Assembly: GCA_018401935.1 (NCBI GenBank)
Contig: JAGYJQ010000015.1
Span: forward strand, 1 to 64,000
Origin: Balneolaceae bacterium
GTDB taxonomy: Bacteria > Bacteroidota > Rhodothermia > Balneolales > Balneolaceae
Length of the DNA: 64,000 bases
Reading direction: 5' to 3'
Shown here: one piece after another, positions 1-10,402 of the stretch
Numbering within the stretch: position 1 is the stretch's first letter
Layout: every line of letters begins with the position of its first letter
The notes under the pieces: generated by a model
Database searches by the model: none
Told to the model about the DNA's origin: nothing
What the model saw: only the letters and a program-made list of their open reading frames with translations
Position numbers and translations under genes: made by a program

Positions 1-83
1 CCTCTTATAGGGACAGACCAAAAGGTATACGTTACATATGGAAATGACCCTTAGATAAATAATTACCAGGAGTAAATAAGTTG

Positions 84-113
84 TTGACTCTTGTATGGAA
101 TGGTGGTTATATT
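84..113 (+). promoter_or_regulatory. candidate promoter of tRNA-Asp
   Basis: TTGACT (84-89) and TATATT (108-113) are 18 bases apart and end 15 bases before the tRNA. Read in the Bacteroidota style, the same bases give GTTG, 21 bases, then TATATTTA, one mismatch from TAnnTTTG. Either reading fits a start near 120. Inferred from spacing and motif only. Confidence 0.45.
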
Positions 114-128
114 TAATGCTCTCTAAAT

Positions 129-202
129 GGTCCGGTAGTTCAGTTGGTTAGAACGCCTGCCTGTCACGCAGGAGGTCGAGGGTTCGAGTCCCTTCCGGAT
201 CG
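129..202 (+). tRNA. tRNA-Asp (GTC)
   Basis: A complete cloverleaf can be drawn. The acceptor arm GGTCCGG (129-135) pairs with CCGGATC (195-201), with one G-U pair, and the discriminator is G202. The anticodon stem GCCTG/CAGGC-like arm encloses GTC, and the T loop TTCGAGT lies before the 3' acceptor strand. CCA is not encoded. GTC decodes Asp GAC/GAU. A strong intrinsic terminator follows at once, so the gene is probably transcribed alone. Confidence 0.96.
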
Positions 203-203
203 C

Positions 204-232
204 AAAAGCCCTGTACGCAGGGCTTTTTTTTT
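204..232 (+). terminator. intrinsic terminator after tRNA-Asp
   Basis: The stem GCCCTG (208-213) and CAGGGC (218-223) encloses the four-base loop TACG. An A-run precedes it and a long T-run follows. It separates the tRNA from mnmG. Confidence 0.9.
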
Positions 233-277
233 ATCTTTTTTTTAGACCTCAAACATCTTAGCTTAGCCAATCTGAAA

Positions 278-2164
278 ATGGATGTATTTCCAACTTACGA
301 TGTTATTATTGTCGGTGCAGGTCATGCCGGTAGTGAGGCTGCGGGAGCAGCCGCTCAATTAGGTGCTAAAACCTTATTGATTACGATGAACCTAGAGGCT
401 ATAGCAAAAATGTCCTGCAATCCGGCAATGGGCGGTGTTGCCAAAGGTCAGTTAGTGCGCGAAATTGATGCGTTAGGGGGTTTATCAGGAATTGTAAGTG
501 ACCGGTCAGCGGTTCAGTTTAGGATGCTTAATCGCAGTAAGGGGCCTGCTATGTGGAGCCCTCGCTGCCAAAGTGATCGGATGCTGTATGCTCAATATAT
601 GCGTGAAGAACTTGAAAAAAAACAAGAGCTTACCTTCCGTCAGGACAATGTTGTCGACTTAATCATTGAGAACAATGAAGTAAGAGGAGTTGTTACTCAA
701 ACCGGACAACGATTCACATCCAAAGCGGTTGTACTTACGAGCGGAACTTTTTTGAATGGTCTAATTCATATCGGTGAAATGAATTTTGGTGGTGGGCGAT
801 CTGGTGAGCGGGCTTCTGTAGGAATCTCTGCAGCACTTGAAAGGCAGGGCTTCTCAATTGGGCGTCTGAAAACCGGAACGCCACCGCGAATCGATGGAAG
901 ATCGGTAGATTATGGCGCACTTGAGATTCAGTATGGAGATGACGAGCCAACCCCATTTTCCTATTCAACAGACATTAATGCTCTTCGTGAAAAGGAACAA
1001 CTTACATGTTGGATAGGCTATACTAACGAACTTGTTCATGATAAATTAAAAGAAGGTTTCGATCGAAGCCCTATGTTTAACGGTCGTATCAAATCCGTTG
1101 GGCCCAGATACTGTCCATCCATAGAGGATAAGATTAATCGTTTTGCCGATAAAGATAGACATCAGTTGTTCTTAGAGCCTGAAGGTTGGAATACCTATGA
1201 AATGTATCTAAACGGTTTCTCTACTTCGCTACCGGAAGACATCCAATATCAAGCGCTTCGGACGATTCCTGGATTTGAAAAGGCCGTCATGTTGCGACCT
1301 GGCTATGCAATTGAGTATGATTACTTTCCACCGCATCAAATAAAACGAAGCATGGAAACAAAGTTGGTATCTGGATTGTTTTTTGCAGGCCAAATTAACG
1401 GCACAACAGGCTATGAAGAAGCTGCCTGTCAGGGTTTAATGGCCGGTATTAATGCCGCTTTAAAAGTAAGCGGGGAAAGTGAGTTTGTGCTAAAACGATC
1501 AGAAGCCTATATAGGTGTTTTAATTGACGATCTCATCAATAAGGGCACAGAAGAGCCCTATCGAATGTTTACATCCAGAGCTGAACACAGGATATTGTTA
1601 AGACAAGATAATGCCGATCTTAGGCTTACACCAAAAGGGCATGAGATTGGCTTGGTTTCACGTGAAACCTATGAGCGTTTCAGCATGAAAAGGCAACAGA
1701 TAAATGACTTAATGTTACTTTTTCACAATGAAACCGTACGTCCAGAATCGCTTAATGAATATCTACTCTCTGTTGGTACAACGAGCTTAAAACAGCCCGT
1801 TAAAGCACATAGTGTTTTGCCAAGACCGGAGGTTAGCATTGAAGAACTCTTACAAGCAGACGAATCACTACGCAGCAAAGTGTATGATATTACAGATAAC
1901 AAATTGGTTTTAGAGCAGGTAGAAATTCAAATCAAATATGCTGGTTATATTGAAAAAGAGTATGAAATGGTTAAGGAACTCGGTAACAAAGAGCAGGTAG
2001 TTTTGCCAGGAGATCTCGACTATGAGCGAATCAAAAGCCTTTCTACGGAAGGGAGGTTGAAGCTGCAAAAGATAAAACCTGAGACGCTTGGTCAGGCTAG
2101 CCGAATTAGTGGCGTCTCCGCTAGTGACATTTCAGTGCTAATGGTGTATCTAAAGCGATTTTAA
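278..2164 (+). CDS. mnmG: tRNA uridine-5-carboxymethylaminomethyl(34) synthesis enzyme MnmG (GidA)
   Basis: FAD-dependent partner of the GTPase MnmE. Together they install the carboxymethylaminomethyl group on wobble U34 of several tRNAs in the cytoplasm. The 628-residue length is normal for the family. The FAD-binding GAGHAGSE motif lies at residues 13-20, followed by the family blocks SCNPAMGG and TGTPPRIDG, and by the C-terminal [10 protein letters not shown] helix region. No Shine-Dalgarno is visible before the ATG. rsmG starts four bases after the stop, so the two are almost certainly cotranscribed. A parS-type palindrome at 1654-1669 is embedded in the reading frame as Val-Ser-Arg-Glu-Thr. 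mnmE is not in the window. Confidence 0.98.
   Translation: MDVFPTYDVIIVGAGHAGSEAAGAAAQLGAKTLLITMNLEAIAKMSCNPAMGGVAKGQLVREIDALGGLSGIVSDRSAVQFRMLNRSKGPAMWSPRCQSDRMLYAQYMREELEKKQELTFRQDNVVDLIIENNEVRGVVTQTGQRFTSKAVVLTSGTFLNGLIHIGEMNFGGGRSGERASVGISAALERQGFSIGRLKTGTPPRIDGRSVDYGALEIQYGDDEPTPFSYSTDINALREKEQLTCWIGYTNELVHDKLKEGFDRSPMFNGRIKSVGPRYCPSIEDKINRFADKDRHQLFLEPEGWNTYEMYLNGFSTSLPEDIQYQALRTIPGFEKAVMLRPGYAIEYDYFPPHQIKRSMETKLVSGLFFAGQINGTTGYEEAACQGLMAGINAALKVSGESEFVLKRSEAYIGVLIDDLINKGTEEPYRMFTSRAEHRILLRQDNADLRLTPKGHEIGLVSRETYERFSMKRQQINDLMLLFHNETVRPESLNEYLLSVGTTSLKQPVKAHSVLPRPEVSIEELLQADESLRSKVYDITDNKLVLEQVEIQIKYAGYIEKEYEMVKELGNKEQVVLPGDLDYERIKSLSTEGRLKLQKIKPETLGQASRISGVSASDISVLMVYLKRF
1654..1669. 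promoter_or_regulatory. parS-type ParB binding site 1 (inside mnmG)
   Basis: GGTTTCACGTGAAACC contains the complete 14-base palindrome GTTTCACGTGAAAC (1655-1668), the core of the bacterial chromosomal parS consensus TGTTTCACGTGAAACA. It is read as VSRET in MnmG. It is the first of three such sites within 970 bases. Confidence 0.85.
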
Positions 2165-2168
2165 TTAG

Positions 2169-2858
2169 ATGTTCGAGGAACGCATCACGATTCAGCCAGT
2201 TGATAGCACGCGGTACGCCGAGATAAAAGAGCGGTATAAAAGCAATCTAAGTGAATTAAACAAGTATATAGAAGAACTACAATGGTGGAATAAGCGTGTC
2301 AATCTGGTAAGTCGCGATGTTTCACGTGAAACACTTGTCATGCATGTTGAGCATTCATTAATGTTATTATTGGTACCAATTGTTAATGAAGCGGATCTTA
2401 TCTTAGATGTTGGTACGGGCGGTGGGTTGCCCGGCATGCCTTTAGCTATATGCCGAAACGACCACACGAAACAACGTATTGTGATGAATGATAAAGTAGA
2501 AAAAAAGATCTGGGCTATTAAACAGATGATTCTAAAATTGGGTATAAGTGAGGTGGATGCTTTAGCCAAAAATGCAGCGACTATTACCCGAAAGGAATTT
2601 GAAGAGGTTTCACGTGAAACAATGAATAACACACCGGAAAGTGTATGTGTGACCAAGCATGCGTTTAAAGTTGATCAACTTCTTGATTTAATATCGCCTG
2701 AGCTTACTAATGAATTTGTTTTTTTAAAAGGGCAAGCAGAAGCAATTGAAGAAATAGAGAGAGTGAAATATCCGGTAAGCGCAGTTATATATACCTTAGA
2801 TGAATTAGATAAAGCGCCATTTTATGAGGGCAAAGCTATTGTCCACCTAAGCCGATAA
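2169..2858 (+). CDS. rsmG: 16S rRNA (guanine(527)-N7)-methyltransferase RsmG (GidB)
   Basis: SAM-dependent methyltransferase that makes m7G527 in 16S rRNA. The 229 residues match the family. An N-terminal helix carries the LQWWNKRVNLVSR block (residues about 38-50), followed by the SAM-binding LDVGTGGGLPG motif (about 79-89). It begins four bases after mnmG, the widespread gidA-gidB order seen near replication origins. Two parS-type palindromes (2318-2333 and 2606-2621) are encoded as VSRET repeats within the protein. The second of these replaces sequence in a poorly conserved stretch. A WYL regulator follows after 28 bases instead of parA-parB. Confidence 0.96.
   Translation: MFEERITIQPVDSTRYAEIKERYKSNLSELNKYIEELQWWNKRVNLVSRDVSRETLVMHVEHSLMLLLVPIVNEADLILDVGTGGGLPGMPLAICRNDHTKQRIVMNDKVEKKIWAIKQMILKLGISEVDALAKNAATITRKEFEEVSRETMNNTPESVCVTKHAFKVDQLLDLISPELTNEFVFLKGQAEAIEEIERVKYPVSAVIYTLDELDKAPFYEGKAIVHLSR
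2318..2333. promoter_or_regulatory. parS-type ParB binding site 2 (inside rsmG)
   Basis: TGTTTCACGTGAAACA is an exact 16-base match to the parS consensus known from Bacillus subtilis and many phyla, and a perfect palindrome. It lies within the rsmG reading frame (VSRET). Confidence 0.93.
2606..2621. promoter_or_regulatory. parS-type ParB binding site 3 (inside rsmG)
   Basis: GGTTTCACGTGAAACA keeps the full 14-base palindromic core (2607-2620) and differs from consensus only at the first outer base. It is encoded as VSRET in rsmG, 288 bases after site 2. Confidence 0.88.
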
Positions 2859-2886
2859 TATGTATTTAGTTAAATAGGAGCATATT

Positions 2887-3840
2887 GTGAATAGTGCAGA
2901 AAGAAGACTAAAGCTTATTTTATTGTTACAAAGACCAGGAAGAAAAAAGACCGTTCAAGAGTTAGCGGATGTTTTTGGGGTTAGTAGAAGGACTATTTTC
3001 AGAGACTTTAATGCTCTGTCAGAAATTAACGTGCCTATTAATTATGATCGCTACACAGGCTATGGATTAGTGGAAGGGTATAAAATGCCTCCGCTCATGT
3101 TTAATTCAAAAGAACTAGCCACCATTATGGTGGGCCTTAACTTCGTTAAATCACAGGTAGATCAGCAGATGGTTCAAGATGCTACCGGGGTAGAACTAAA
3201 GATAAAAAATGTTTTACCAAATGAGTTAAAAACGCTCATGACATCATTGGAAGAGCATACGATTGTAGATCCTTATTTGCGTTTCAATAGTAATCAAAAG
3301 AAAGGTGGTGATTGGTACCTAATTAGCGCGGCTATTGCAGACAAAAAAAGAATGCAATTTAACTACACTACAAAATCGGGGGAACGGTCTACGCGGAAAA
3401 TTGACCCCTATTTGTTGGTTTATTTTCAAGATCACTGGAACGTAGTTGGTTGGTCACATAAACGTGGAGATATACGTAGCTTTATACTCGATAGGGTGGT
3501 ATCACCGGTAATTTTGGACGAAAATTGGTTGCCAAAACCAAAAATGAACGTAGACGGCCTAATTTTTAGATTTAACGAGCAAAAAAAATTAGTCGTACTA
3601 GAGGTCGAAAATTCAGAGATAGACCGAATGAGGGCTATTTTACCGGCTAAAATTATTAAGATAGAAGAAAAAAATCCTAAAAAAGTTAGGCTGGATTTTG
3701 AGTTTGATAATCTGACATTTCTGAACCAATGGCTTTTACAGTTTGGTACTTCGGTAAAAATAATCAAGCCTGAAGCGTTAATATCTTTGCAGAAAAAAAC
3801 ACTTCAGGCTATGATTAATAATCTAGGAGAGAACGTTTAA
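2887..3840 (+). CDS. HTH/WYL-domain transcriptional regulator
   Basis: Predicted DNA-binding regulator of 317 residues. The N-terminal winged HTH (about 1-60, with VQELADVFGVSRRTIFRDF) is followed by a WYL domain (about 140-215), whose IDPYLLVYFQDHWNVVGW block is recognisable, and by a C-terminal WCX-like part. WYL proteins respond to ligands, often nucleic acids or nucleotides, but the ligand here cannot be read from sequence. The start is GTG, supported by AGGAG six bases upstream, one of few clear Shine-Dalgarno sequences in the window. It sits 28 bases after rsmG and converges on gyrA. Target genes are unknown. Confidence 0.88.
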   Translation: MNSAERRLKLILLLQRPGRKKTVQELADVFGVSRRTIFRDFNALSEINVPINYDRYTGYGLVEGYKMPPLMFNSKELATIMVGLNFVKSQVDQQMVQDATGVELKIKNVLPNELKTLMTSLEEHTIVDPYLRFNSNQKKGGDWYLISAAIADKKRMQFNYTTKSGERSTRKIDPYLLVYFQDHWNVVGWSHKRGDIRSFILDRVVSPVILDENWLPKPKMNVDGLIFRFNEQKKLVVLEVENSEIDRMRAILPAKIIKIEEKNPKKVRLDFEFDNLTFLNQWLLQFGTSVKIIKPEALISLQKKTLQAMINNLGENV

Positions 3841-3845
3841 ACGTT
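3832..3845. repeat. 14-base perfect palindrome over the WYL gene stop
   Basis: AACGTTTAAACGTT is perfectly self-complementary and spans the TAA of the WYL regulator, 14 bases from the gyrA stop. It has no loop and no T-run, so it is not a normal terminator. It could be a protein-binding site or chance. Confidence 0.5.
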
Positions 3846-3858
3846 GAAGATAATCTCT

Positions 3859-6342
3859 TTAAATTTCCGCTTCGTTCACGTCTCCCGCGTCACCGCCTTC
3901 CTCTTCTTCGTTGACCACTCGGGTAACCGCAGCGATAGAACCATCAGAGTCTAGTCTCATGATTCGTACTCCCTGTGTGTTTCGGCCCATAGTTCGAATG
4001 CTTCCACAGTTCATTCGGATCACTTTTCCGCGCTGAGTTATTACCATTAAGTCATCTTGATCAGAAACTTCTTTTAAGGCTATTAGACCTCCTGTTTTAG
4101 AAGTGGTTTTGAGAGTTATAACTCCCTTACCGCCACGACTCTGTTCTCGATAGTCATCTACTAAAGAGCGTTTACCAAACCCATTTTCTGAGATCGCAAG
4201 AACGGTAGCTTCATGAGTATTTTTGATAACCACCATGTCTACAATAGCATCGCCTTTTCCAAGTGTCATTCCTCTTACTCCAGAGGTATTGCGACCCATT
4301 TGTCGTACATCTGTTTCGTGGAACCGAATGGCTCGACCATTACTATTGGCAAGGATGATATTAGAATCACCGTCGGTGAGTTCCGCTGATAATAAACTAT
4401 CATCATCTTTAATATTAATAGCAATAATGCCATCTCTTCTTGGCCTACTGTATGCCTCTAGTGAGGTCTTTTTAATTTGACCATTGACCGAACACATTAC
4501 TATAGATTTGTTTTTTAGGTAGTCTTCATCTTCAAGTGATTTAACAGGAACAAACGCCTTAATTGCGTCATCCTTGTCAATTTCAATTAAGTTCACTATT
4601 GCTCGGCCACGTGCTAATCTGCCACCTTCCGGTATTTCGTATACCTTGAGCCAATAACATTTTCCACTTTCACTAAAGAAGAGTATATAGTTATGGTTTG
4701 TTGCAACAAATAAATGCTCTACATATTCTTCTTCGCGCGTAGTGGTGCCTTTCATGCCCTTACCCCCACGACGCTGCCTTCTATATCCACTTAAGGGCAT
4801 TCTCTTGATGAACCCTTTGTTTGATATAGTTACAACAACATCTTCGTCTGCGATCATATCTTCAACACTAAAGTCCTCAGCGGAGTACACAATTTGTGTA
4901 CGGCGTTCATCACCATAGCGTTCTAAAAGATCATCGAGCTCAGTTTTAATGATAGAATACTGTTCTGATCGGTCAGACAGAATAACTCGGTACTCAGCAA
5001 TTTTTTCAACAATACCACTATATTCACCATCTATCCGTTCGCGCTCTAATCCGGTTAATTTTTGAAGACGCATTTCAAGAATGGCCTTTGCTTGTATATC
5101 GGTTAAGGCAAAATTTTTCCGTAATTCGACGTTAGCTATTTGCGGGTTTTTTGATGCCCGAATAATTTTGATCACCTCGTCCAGGTTATCTAGTGCTATT
5201 TTTAAACCCTCAAGTATATGAGCCCTAGCCTCTGCGGCTTCAAGGTCATAAATGGTGCGGCGAATGATAATCTCAATACGATGTTCTACGTAGTGACGAA
5301 TTAACTCTTTAATGTCCATCACTTTTGGTCTTCCCTGCACTAAAGCTAGGTTGATAATACCAAAGGTAGTTTGCATTTGGGTGTATTTGTATAACTGGTT
5401 TAATACAACCCCGGCATTAGCAGAGCGCTTGAGTATGATGACTACCCGCATACCCTCGCGATCACTTTCGTCACGTACTTCTGAAATTTCAGTAATTTTT
5501 TCAGTATGAACGAGTTCGGCTATTTTTTCAATTAAGGTACTTTTATTTACTTGATAAGGTATCTCGGTGATTACTATTTGTTCACGCCCACCCCGTAATT
5601 CTTCGGTATTTGCGCGAGCTCTTAGGGTTACTTTACCGCGCCCCGTTTCATAGGCATCTTTGACCCCTTCATACCCATAAATGATTCCACCAGTTGGAAA
5701 ATCTGGGGCGGTGATATGCTTCATGAGCTCTTTAACTTCGATATCTTGATTATCGATATATGCTTGAATGCCGTTAATGACCTCCGTTAGGTTGTGTGGA
5801 GCCATATTAGTGGCCATACCAACTGCAATACCAGATGCACCATTAACTAATAGATTTGGTAGGGCTCCAGGCAATACGGTTGGTTCAAGTAGAGTATCAT
5901 CAAAGTTGGTTTGATAATCTACCGTATTCTTGTTGATATCGGTCAAAAGTTCTTCAGCAATACGATCCATGCGTACTTCCGTATAACGCATGGCCGCCGC
6001 AGAATCACCATCAACGGAACCAAAGTTACCCTGTCCATCGACTAGGGGATATCGTAAGGAGAAATCCTGCACCATTCGCACAATAGAATCGTAAACGGCA
6101 GAGTCACCATGCGGATGGTACTTACCCAAGACCTCCCCTACAATACGGGCACTTTTTTTATACCCACGATTATGAAGCATGCCAAGATCATTCATCCCGA
6201 ATAGGGCTCGCCTATGTACTGGTTTTAAACCGTCTCGTACATCGGGCAGTGCCCGGGAAACAATAACCGACATCGAATAATCGATGTAGGATGATTGCAT
6301 TTCATCTTCAATTGTAATGGGTATTATTTTTTCTCTAGCCAT
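3859..6342 (-). CDS. gyrA: DNA gyrase subunit A
   Basis: Breakage-reunion subunit of the A2B2 gyrase that introduces negative supercoils. The 827 residues carry the active-site Tyr120 in the RYTEVRM block. The quinolone-determining segment [10 protein letters not shown] has the wild-type Ser81 and Asp85 (E. coli 83/87). The GyrA box QRRGGKG near residue 520 marks a true gyrase rather than topoisomerase IV ParC, and six beta-pinwheel repeats follow. The C-terminus ends in a short acidic tail ([10 protein letters not shown]). It lies 58 bases downstream of gyrB on the same strand and is probably cotranscribed. No Shine-Dalgarno is visible. Confidence 0.98.
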   Translation of the reverse strand: MAREKIIPITIEDEMQSSYIDYSMSVIVSRALPDVRDGLKPVHRRALFGMNDLGMLHNRGYKKSARIVGEVLGKYHPHGDSAVYDSIVRMVQDFSLRYPLVDGQGNFGSVDGDSAAAMRYTEVRMDRIAEELLTDINKNTVDYQTNFDDTLLEPTVLPGALPNLLVNGASGIAVGMATNMAPHNLTEVINGIQAYIDNQDIEVKELMKHITAPDFPTGGIIYGYEGVKDAYETGRGKVTLRARANTEELRGGREQIVITEIPYQVNKSTLIEKIAELVHTEKITEISEVRDESDREGMRVVIILKRSANAGVVLNQLYKYTQMQTTFGIINLALVQGRPKVMDIKELIRHYVEHRIEIIIRRTIYDLEAAEARAHILEGLKIALDNLDEVIKIIRASKNPQIANVELRKNFALTDIQAKAILEMRLQKLTGLERERIDGEYSGIVEKIAEYRVILSDRSEQYSIIKTELDDLLERYGDERRTQIVYSAEDFSVEDMIADEDVVVTISNKGFIKRMPLSGYRRQRRGGKGMKGTTTREEEYVEHLFVATNHNYILFFSESGKCYWLKVYEIPEGGRLARGRAIVNLIEIDKDDAIKAFVPVKSLEDEDYLKNKSIVMCSVNGQIKKTSLEAYSRPRRDGIIAINIKDDDSLLSAELTDGDSNIILANSNGRAIRFHETDVRQMGRNTSGVRGMTLGKGDAIVDMVVIKNTHEATVLAISENGFGKRSLVDDYREQSRGGKGVITLKTTSKTGGLIALKEVSDQDDLMVITQRGKVIRMNCGSIRTMGRNTQGVRIMRLDSDGSIAAVTRVVNEEEEGGDAGDVNEAEI

Positions 6343-6400
6343 TCCAGATAGTATTTATTGGTGTAAATTAGATAGCGTATGCGTGTACTTTAACGAAGTA

Positions 6401-8368
<1,968 letters not shown>

Positions 8369-8490
8369 TTAATTATTGATGAAAATAGCGTTTATAGAGC
8401 CAAAAACAAAAAAAGTCAGGGTTATTATCGAAAATATCAGAGATGTGAGCTCAGGGGTTAAATTTGGGCCTTGATACTTAAAGGTATTGG

Positions 8491-8519
8491 TGTGGATAAA
8501 CTACTGAAACTGTGGAAAA
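8491..8519 (-). promoter_or_regulatory. DnaA-box-like pair in the gyrB/rpmB divergent region
   Basis: Read on the minus strand, 8491-8499 is TTATCCACA, a perfect consensus DnaA box. Positions 8511-8519 read TTTTCCACA, one mismatch, 20 bases away in the same orientation. The surrounding 280 bases are AT-rich. Two boxes are too few to call an origin, so regulation of gyrB by DnaA is the simpler inference. Confidence 0.5.
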
Positions 8520-8552
8520 CAAGGAATTTTATGATTTTTACCCCTAATAGTC

Positions 8553-8584
8553 ATTGTTTTTTGCATTTTATAGCTCTATCTTTG
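8553..8584 (+). promoter_or_regulatory. Bacteroidota-type promoter for rpmB-rpmG-bL38
   Basis: The -33 element ATTG (8553-8556) and the perfect -7 element TATCTTTG (8577-8584) are 20 bases apart, matching the TTTG/TAnnTTTG pattern known for the primary sigma factor of Bacteroidota. Transcription would begin near 8590, about 30 bases before the rpmB ATG. This also argues that rpmB does not start further upstream. Confidence 0.65.
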
Positions 8585-8619
8585 GTGTCTATCTCAAAAA
8601 AATTCTAGAACTGAAAAGC

Positions 8620-8865
8620 ATGTCGCGAAGAGACGATATTACAGGAAGAAAAGCAATGAACGGCTATCGTTCGTCAAAGGCGAATAATAAGACCAAGCAT
8701 CGCTTTCATTTAAATTTACAGAAAAGGAGCTTCTATCTCCCAGAAGAAGATCGTTGGATTACGTTAAAAGTATCCGCAAAGACCCTCCGCACCATCAACA
8801 AAAAAGGTATTTCGGCTGTATTGAAAGATGCTCGCCGGAGAGGAACCTTACTTAAAAAGGTATAA
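8620..8865 (+). CDS. rpmB: 50S ribosomal protein L28
   Basis: Large-subunit ribosomal protein bL28, 81 residues. Family features are ITGRKAMNGYR near the N-terminus, NKTKHRFHLNLQKRSF (about 22-37), WITLKVSAKTLRTI and the KKG block. The zinc-binding cysteines of some L28 proteins are absent. The ATG at 8620 was chosen because MSRRDDITGRK is the normal L28 N-terminus. The frame is open upstream to 8554, but that would add 22 unrelated residues and overlap the predicted promoter. rpmG follows three bases after the stop. No Shine-Dalgarno is evident. Confidence 0.95.
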   Translation: MSRRDDITGRKAMNGYRSSKANNKTKHRFHLNLQKRSFYLPEEDRWITLKVSAKTLRTINKKGISAVLKDARRRGTLLKKV

Positions 8866-8868
8866 AAG

Positions 8869-9033
8869 ATGGCAAAAGGTAATAGAGTACAAGTTATTTT
8901 AGAATGTACAGAGAAGCCAGGTAGTTCTCGGTATGTCACCACAAAAAACAGAAGAACCCAAACTGAGCGTATGGAATTAAAGAAGTACAACCCTGTACTT
9001 CGCAAGCATACCGTTCACAAAGAAATTAAATAA
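8869..9033 (+). CDS. rpmG: 50S ribosomal protein L33
   Basis: Ribosomal protein bL33, 54 residues, starting [15 protein letters not shown]. It has the characteristic [21 protein letters not shown] stretch (about 19-39) and the [14 protein letters not shown] end. Only one cysteine (Cys13) is present, so this is the zinc-free type. It starts three bases after rpmB and nine bases before the DUF4295 gene, forming a tight three-gene ribosomal unit. The frame is short but translates cleanly from ATG to TAA. Confidence 0.95.
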   Translation: MAKGNRVQVILECTEKPGSSRYVTTKNRRTQTERMELKKYNPVLRKHTVHKEIK

Positions 9034-9042
9034 TATAGAACC

Positions 9043-9213
9043 ATGGCAAAGAAGCAAGTATTCGGTTCAGAAGCACTACAACAAAAAGCCTCTGCTCGTA
9101 AAATGGCAAAGGTAGTTGTTTCTACCAAAAACGAAAGTGGAAAATACAGCTACAAAGAGGTTATGATAGACCAAGAAAATGTGGCAGAATTTTTGTCTAA
9201 GAAAAAATCTTAA
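9043..9213 (+). CDS. DUF4295 family small ribosomal protein (bL38-like)
   Basis: Small basic protein of 56 residues, beginning MAKKQVFGSEALQQKASARK and ending FLSKKKS. Length, the MAKK start, the central KVVVSTKNESGKYSYKE block and position directly after rpmB-rpmG match DUF4295, a family found in Bacteroidota. From memory, this family was identified as an extra large-subunit protein, bL38, in the Flavobacterium johnsoniae ribosome structure. The role here is inferred from family and context. It ends the operon before a clear terminator. Confidence 0.85.
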   Translation: MAKKQVFGSEALQQKASARKMAKVVVSTKNESGKYSYKEVMIDQENVAEFLSKKKS

Positions 9214-9232
9214 TCCTGTTTCTCCGACATTA

Positions 9233-9272
9233 TTAAAAAGGTTATGCATTTGGTTGTATAACCTTTTTTTTT
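9233..9272 (+). terminator. intrinsic terminator after the rpmB operon
   Basis: AAAAAGGTTAT and ATAACCTTTTTTTT form a stem with a short loop around GCATTTGGTTGT, ending in a T-run. It lies 20 bases after the bL38-like gene. Confidence 0.88.
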
Positions 9273-9341
9273 GCCTATTTTTTAATGGTATGCTATAGTG
9301 TCAGTGCAACCAAACCATTTAATATTAAATTCAAGTAATCG

Positions 9342-9800
9342 ATGAACGTTAAGGAAACCATATTAGCTGATCTAGTTACAGCGATGAAGGCAAAGGATTC
9401 ACAGCGCTTACAAGTGCTTAGAAGCCTCAAAGCTAAATTACTTGAAAAAGAAATAGAACAGCGATCGGGGGGACACGCAGAGCTTTCTAATGAGGATGCG
9501 CTCGCGGTCCTAACAAAAGCAGCCAAGCAACGTAAAGAATCAATAGATCAATACACCGCTGGTAACAGATTAGATTTAGTAGATACAGAGAAATTAGAAT
9601 TAGACATAATTGAGTCCTATTTACCTGCGCCTATGTCAGAAGATGAAATCATAGATTTGATTGATGCGCAAATAAATAAAGCTGGCGCGACTGGTATGCA
9701 AGATATTGGTAAAGTGATGGGTCCTATTATGGGACAACTCAAGGGTAAGGCTGATGGGTCTTTGGTTAACAAGCTAGTAAAGCAGAGGTTAGAGGCTTAG
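9342..9800 (+). CDS. GatB/YqeY domain-containing protein
   Basis: YqeY-type protein of 152 residues. It resembles the tail domain of the Asp/Glu-tRNA amidotransferase subunit GatB, but its own biochemical role is not established. Visible features are LRSLKAKLLEKEIE (about 26-39), the KQRKESIDQY block, ESYLPAPMSEDEI (about 92-104) and the glycine-containing MQDIGKVMGPIMGQLKGKADGS tail (split around residue 130). It begins a rightward group with CvpA, tyrS, xth and marR. Confidence 0.9.
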   Translation: MNVKETILADLVTAMKAKDSQRLQVLRSLKAKLLEKEIEQRSGGHAELSNEDALAVLTKAAKQRKESIDQYTAGNRLDLVDTEKLELDIIESYLPAPMSEDEIIDLIDAQINKAGATGMQDIGKVMGPIMGQLKGKADGSLVNKLVKQRLEA

Positions 9801-9830
9801 CAAAGAGCATGAATCTTTAATCAAGTATGT

Positions 9831-10394
9831 ATGGAATATATAGTAGATATATTTATAGGCTTACCCCTACTATTTTTAGCTTATAAAGGCGCAGTTAATG
9901 GTATAGTTAAAGAAATACTGAACATCGTTGGTTTGGTATTGGCGGTTTATATAACCTTTAACTATATGGATATTGCAGCAACATATGTGGCCGCATTATT
10001 TGAAGATGGCACCCAAAGCTTTATTCCCTTTCTAGCTGGAGCTCTATTATTCATTATAGTCTTATCTGTAGTTACATTAATAGCATATTGGACACGAGCG
10101 TGGTTAGATGCGGTAAAACTCGGCACAGTAAATAGATTCTTAGGTTCTTTATTTGGTATACTCAAAGGGGCAATACTAATGAGTGCGATATTTTTACTAT
10201 TAGCAGGGTTTCAGGTTCCTCGAGAAGAACTCAGGGAACAGTCCGTACTTTATCCCTATGTAATTCAGGCAGCGCCCGTCAGCTTCAACATTATTACCGC
10301 TGTTTACCCGGGCGCAGAGAATTTTACAGACACTATTCGTAAAACATTAGAAAACTATAACCCGGTAGATAAATTACCGGTGATTAATCCTTAA
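9831..10394 (+). CDS. CvpA family inner-membrane protein
   Basis: Small integral membrane protein of 187 residues with about four hydrophobic segments (roughly 5-25, 28-50, 62-85 and 103-127) and the family's N-terminal GLPLLFLAYKGAVNGIVKE pattern. CvpA is linked to colicin V production and envelope homeostasis in enterics, but its mechanism is unclear. It lies between yqeY and tyrS, 8 bases before tyrS, which suggests cotranscription. The C-terminal 50 residues are soluble. Confidence 0.85.
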   Translation: MEYIVDIFIGLPLLFLAYKGAVNGIVKEILNIVGLVLAVYITFNYMDIAATYVAALFEDGTQSFIPFLAGALLFIIVLSVVTLIAYWTRAWLDAVKLGTVNRFLGSLFGILKGAILMSAIFLLLAGFQVPREELREQSVLYPYVIQAAPVSFNIITAVYPGAENFTDTIRKTLENYNPVDKLPVINP

Positions 10395-10402
10395 ATCGTA
10401 CA

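Noticed and set aside
1-54. Possible C-terminal end of an upstream gene (17 codons then TAG in frame 1)
   Set aside because: The frame is open from the edge and ends at 52-54, but 17 residues (ending TYGNDP) are too few to recognise or support.
2192-2656. 154-residue minus-strand frame inside rsmG that also reads VSRET
   Set aside because: It is a shadow of rsmG. The VSRET matches arise because the parS palindromes read the same on both strands.
8554-8619. Longer rpmB with 22 extra N-terminal residues
   Set aside because: The extension overlaps the predicted promoter and is unlike any L28 N-terminus.
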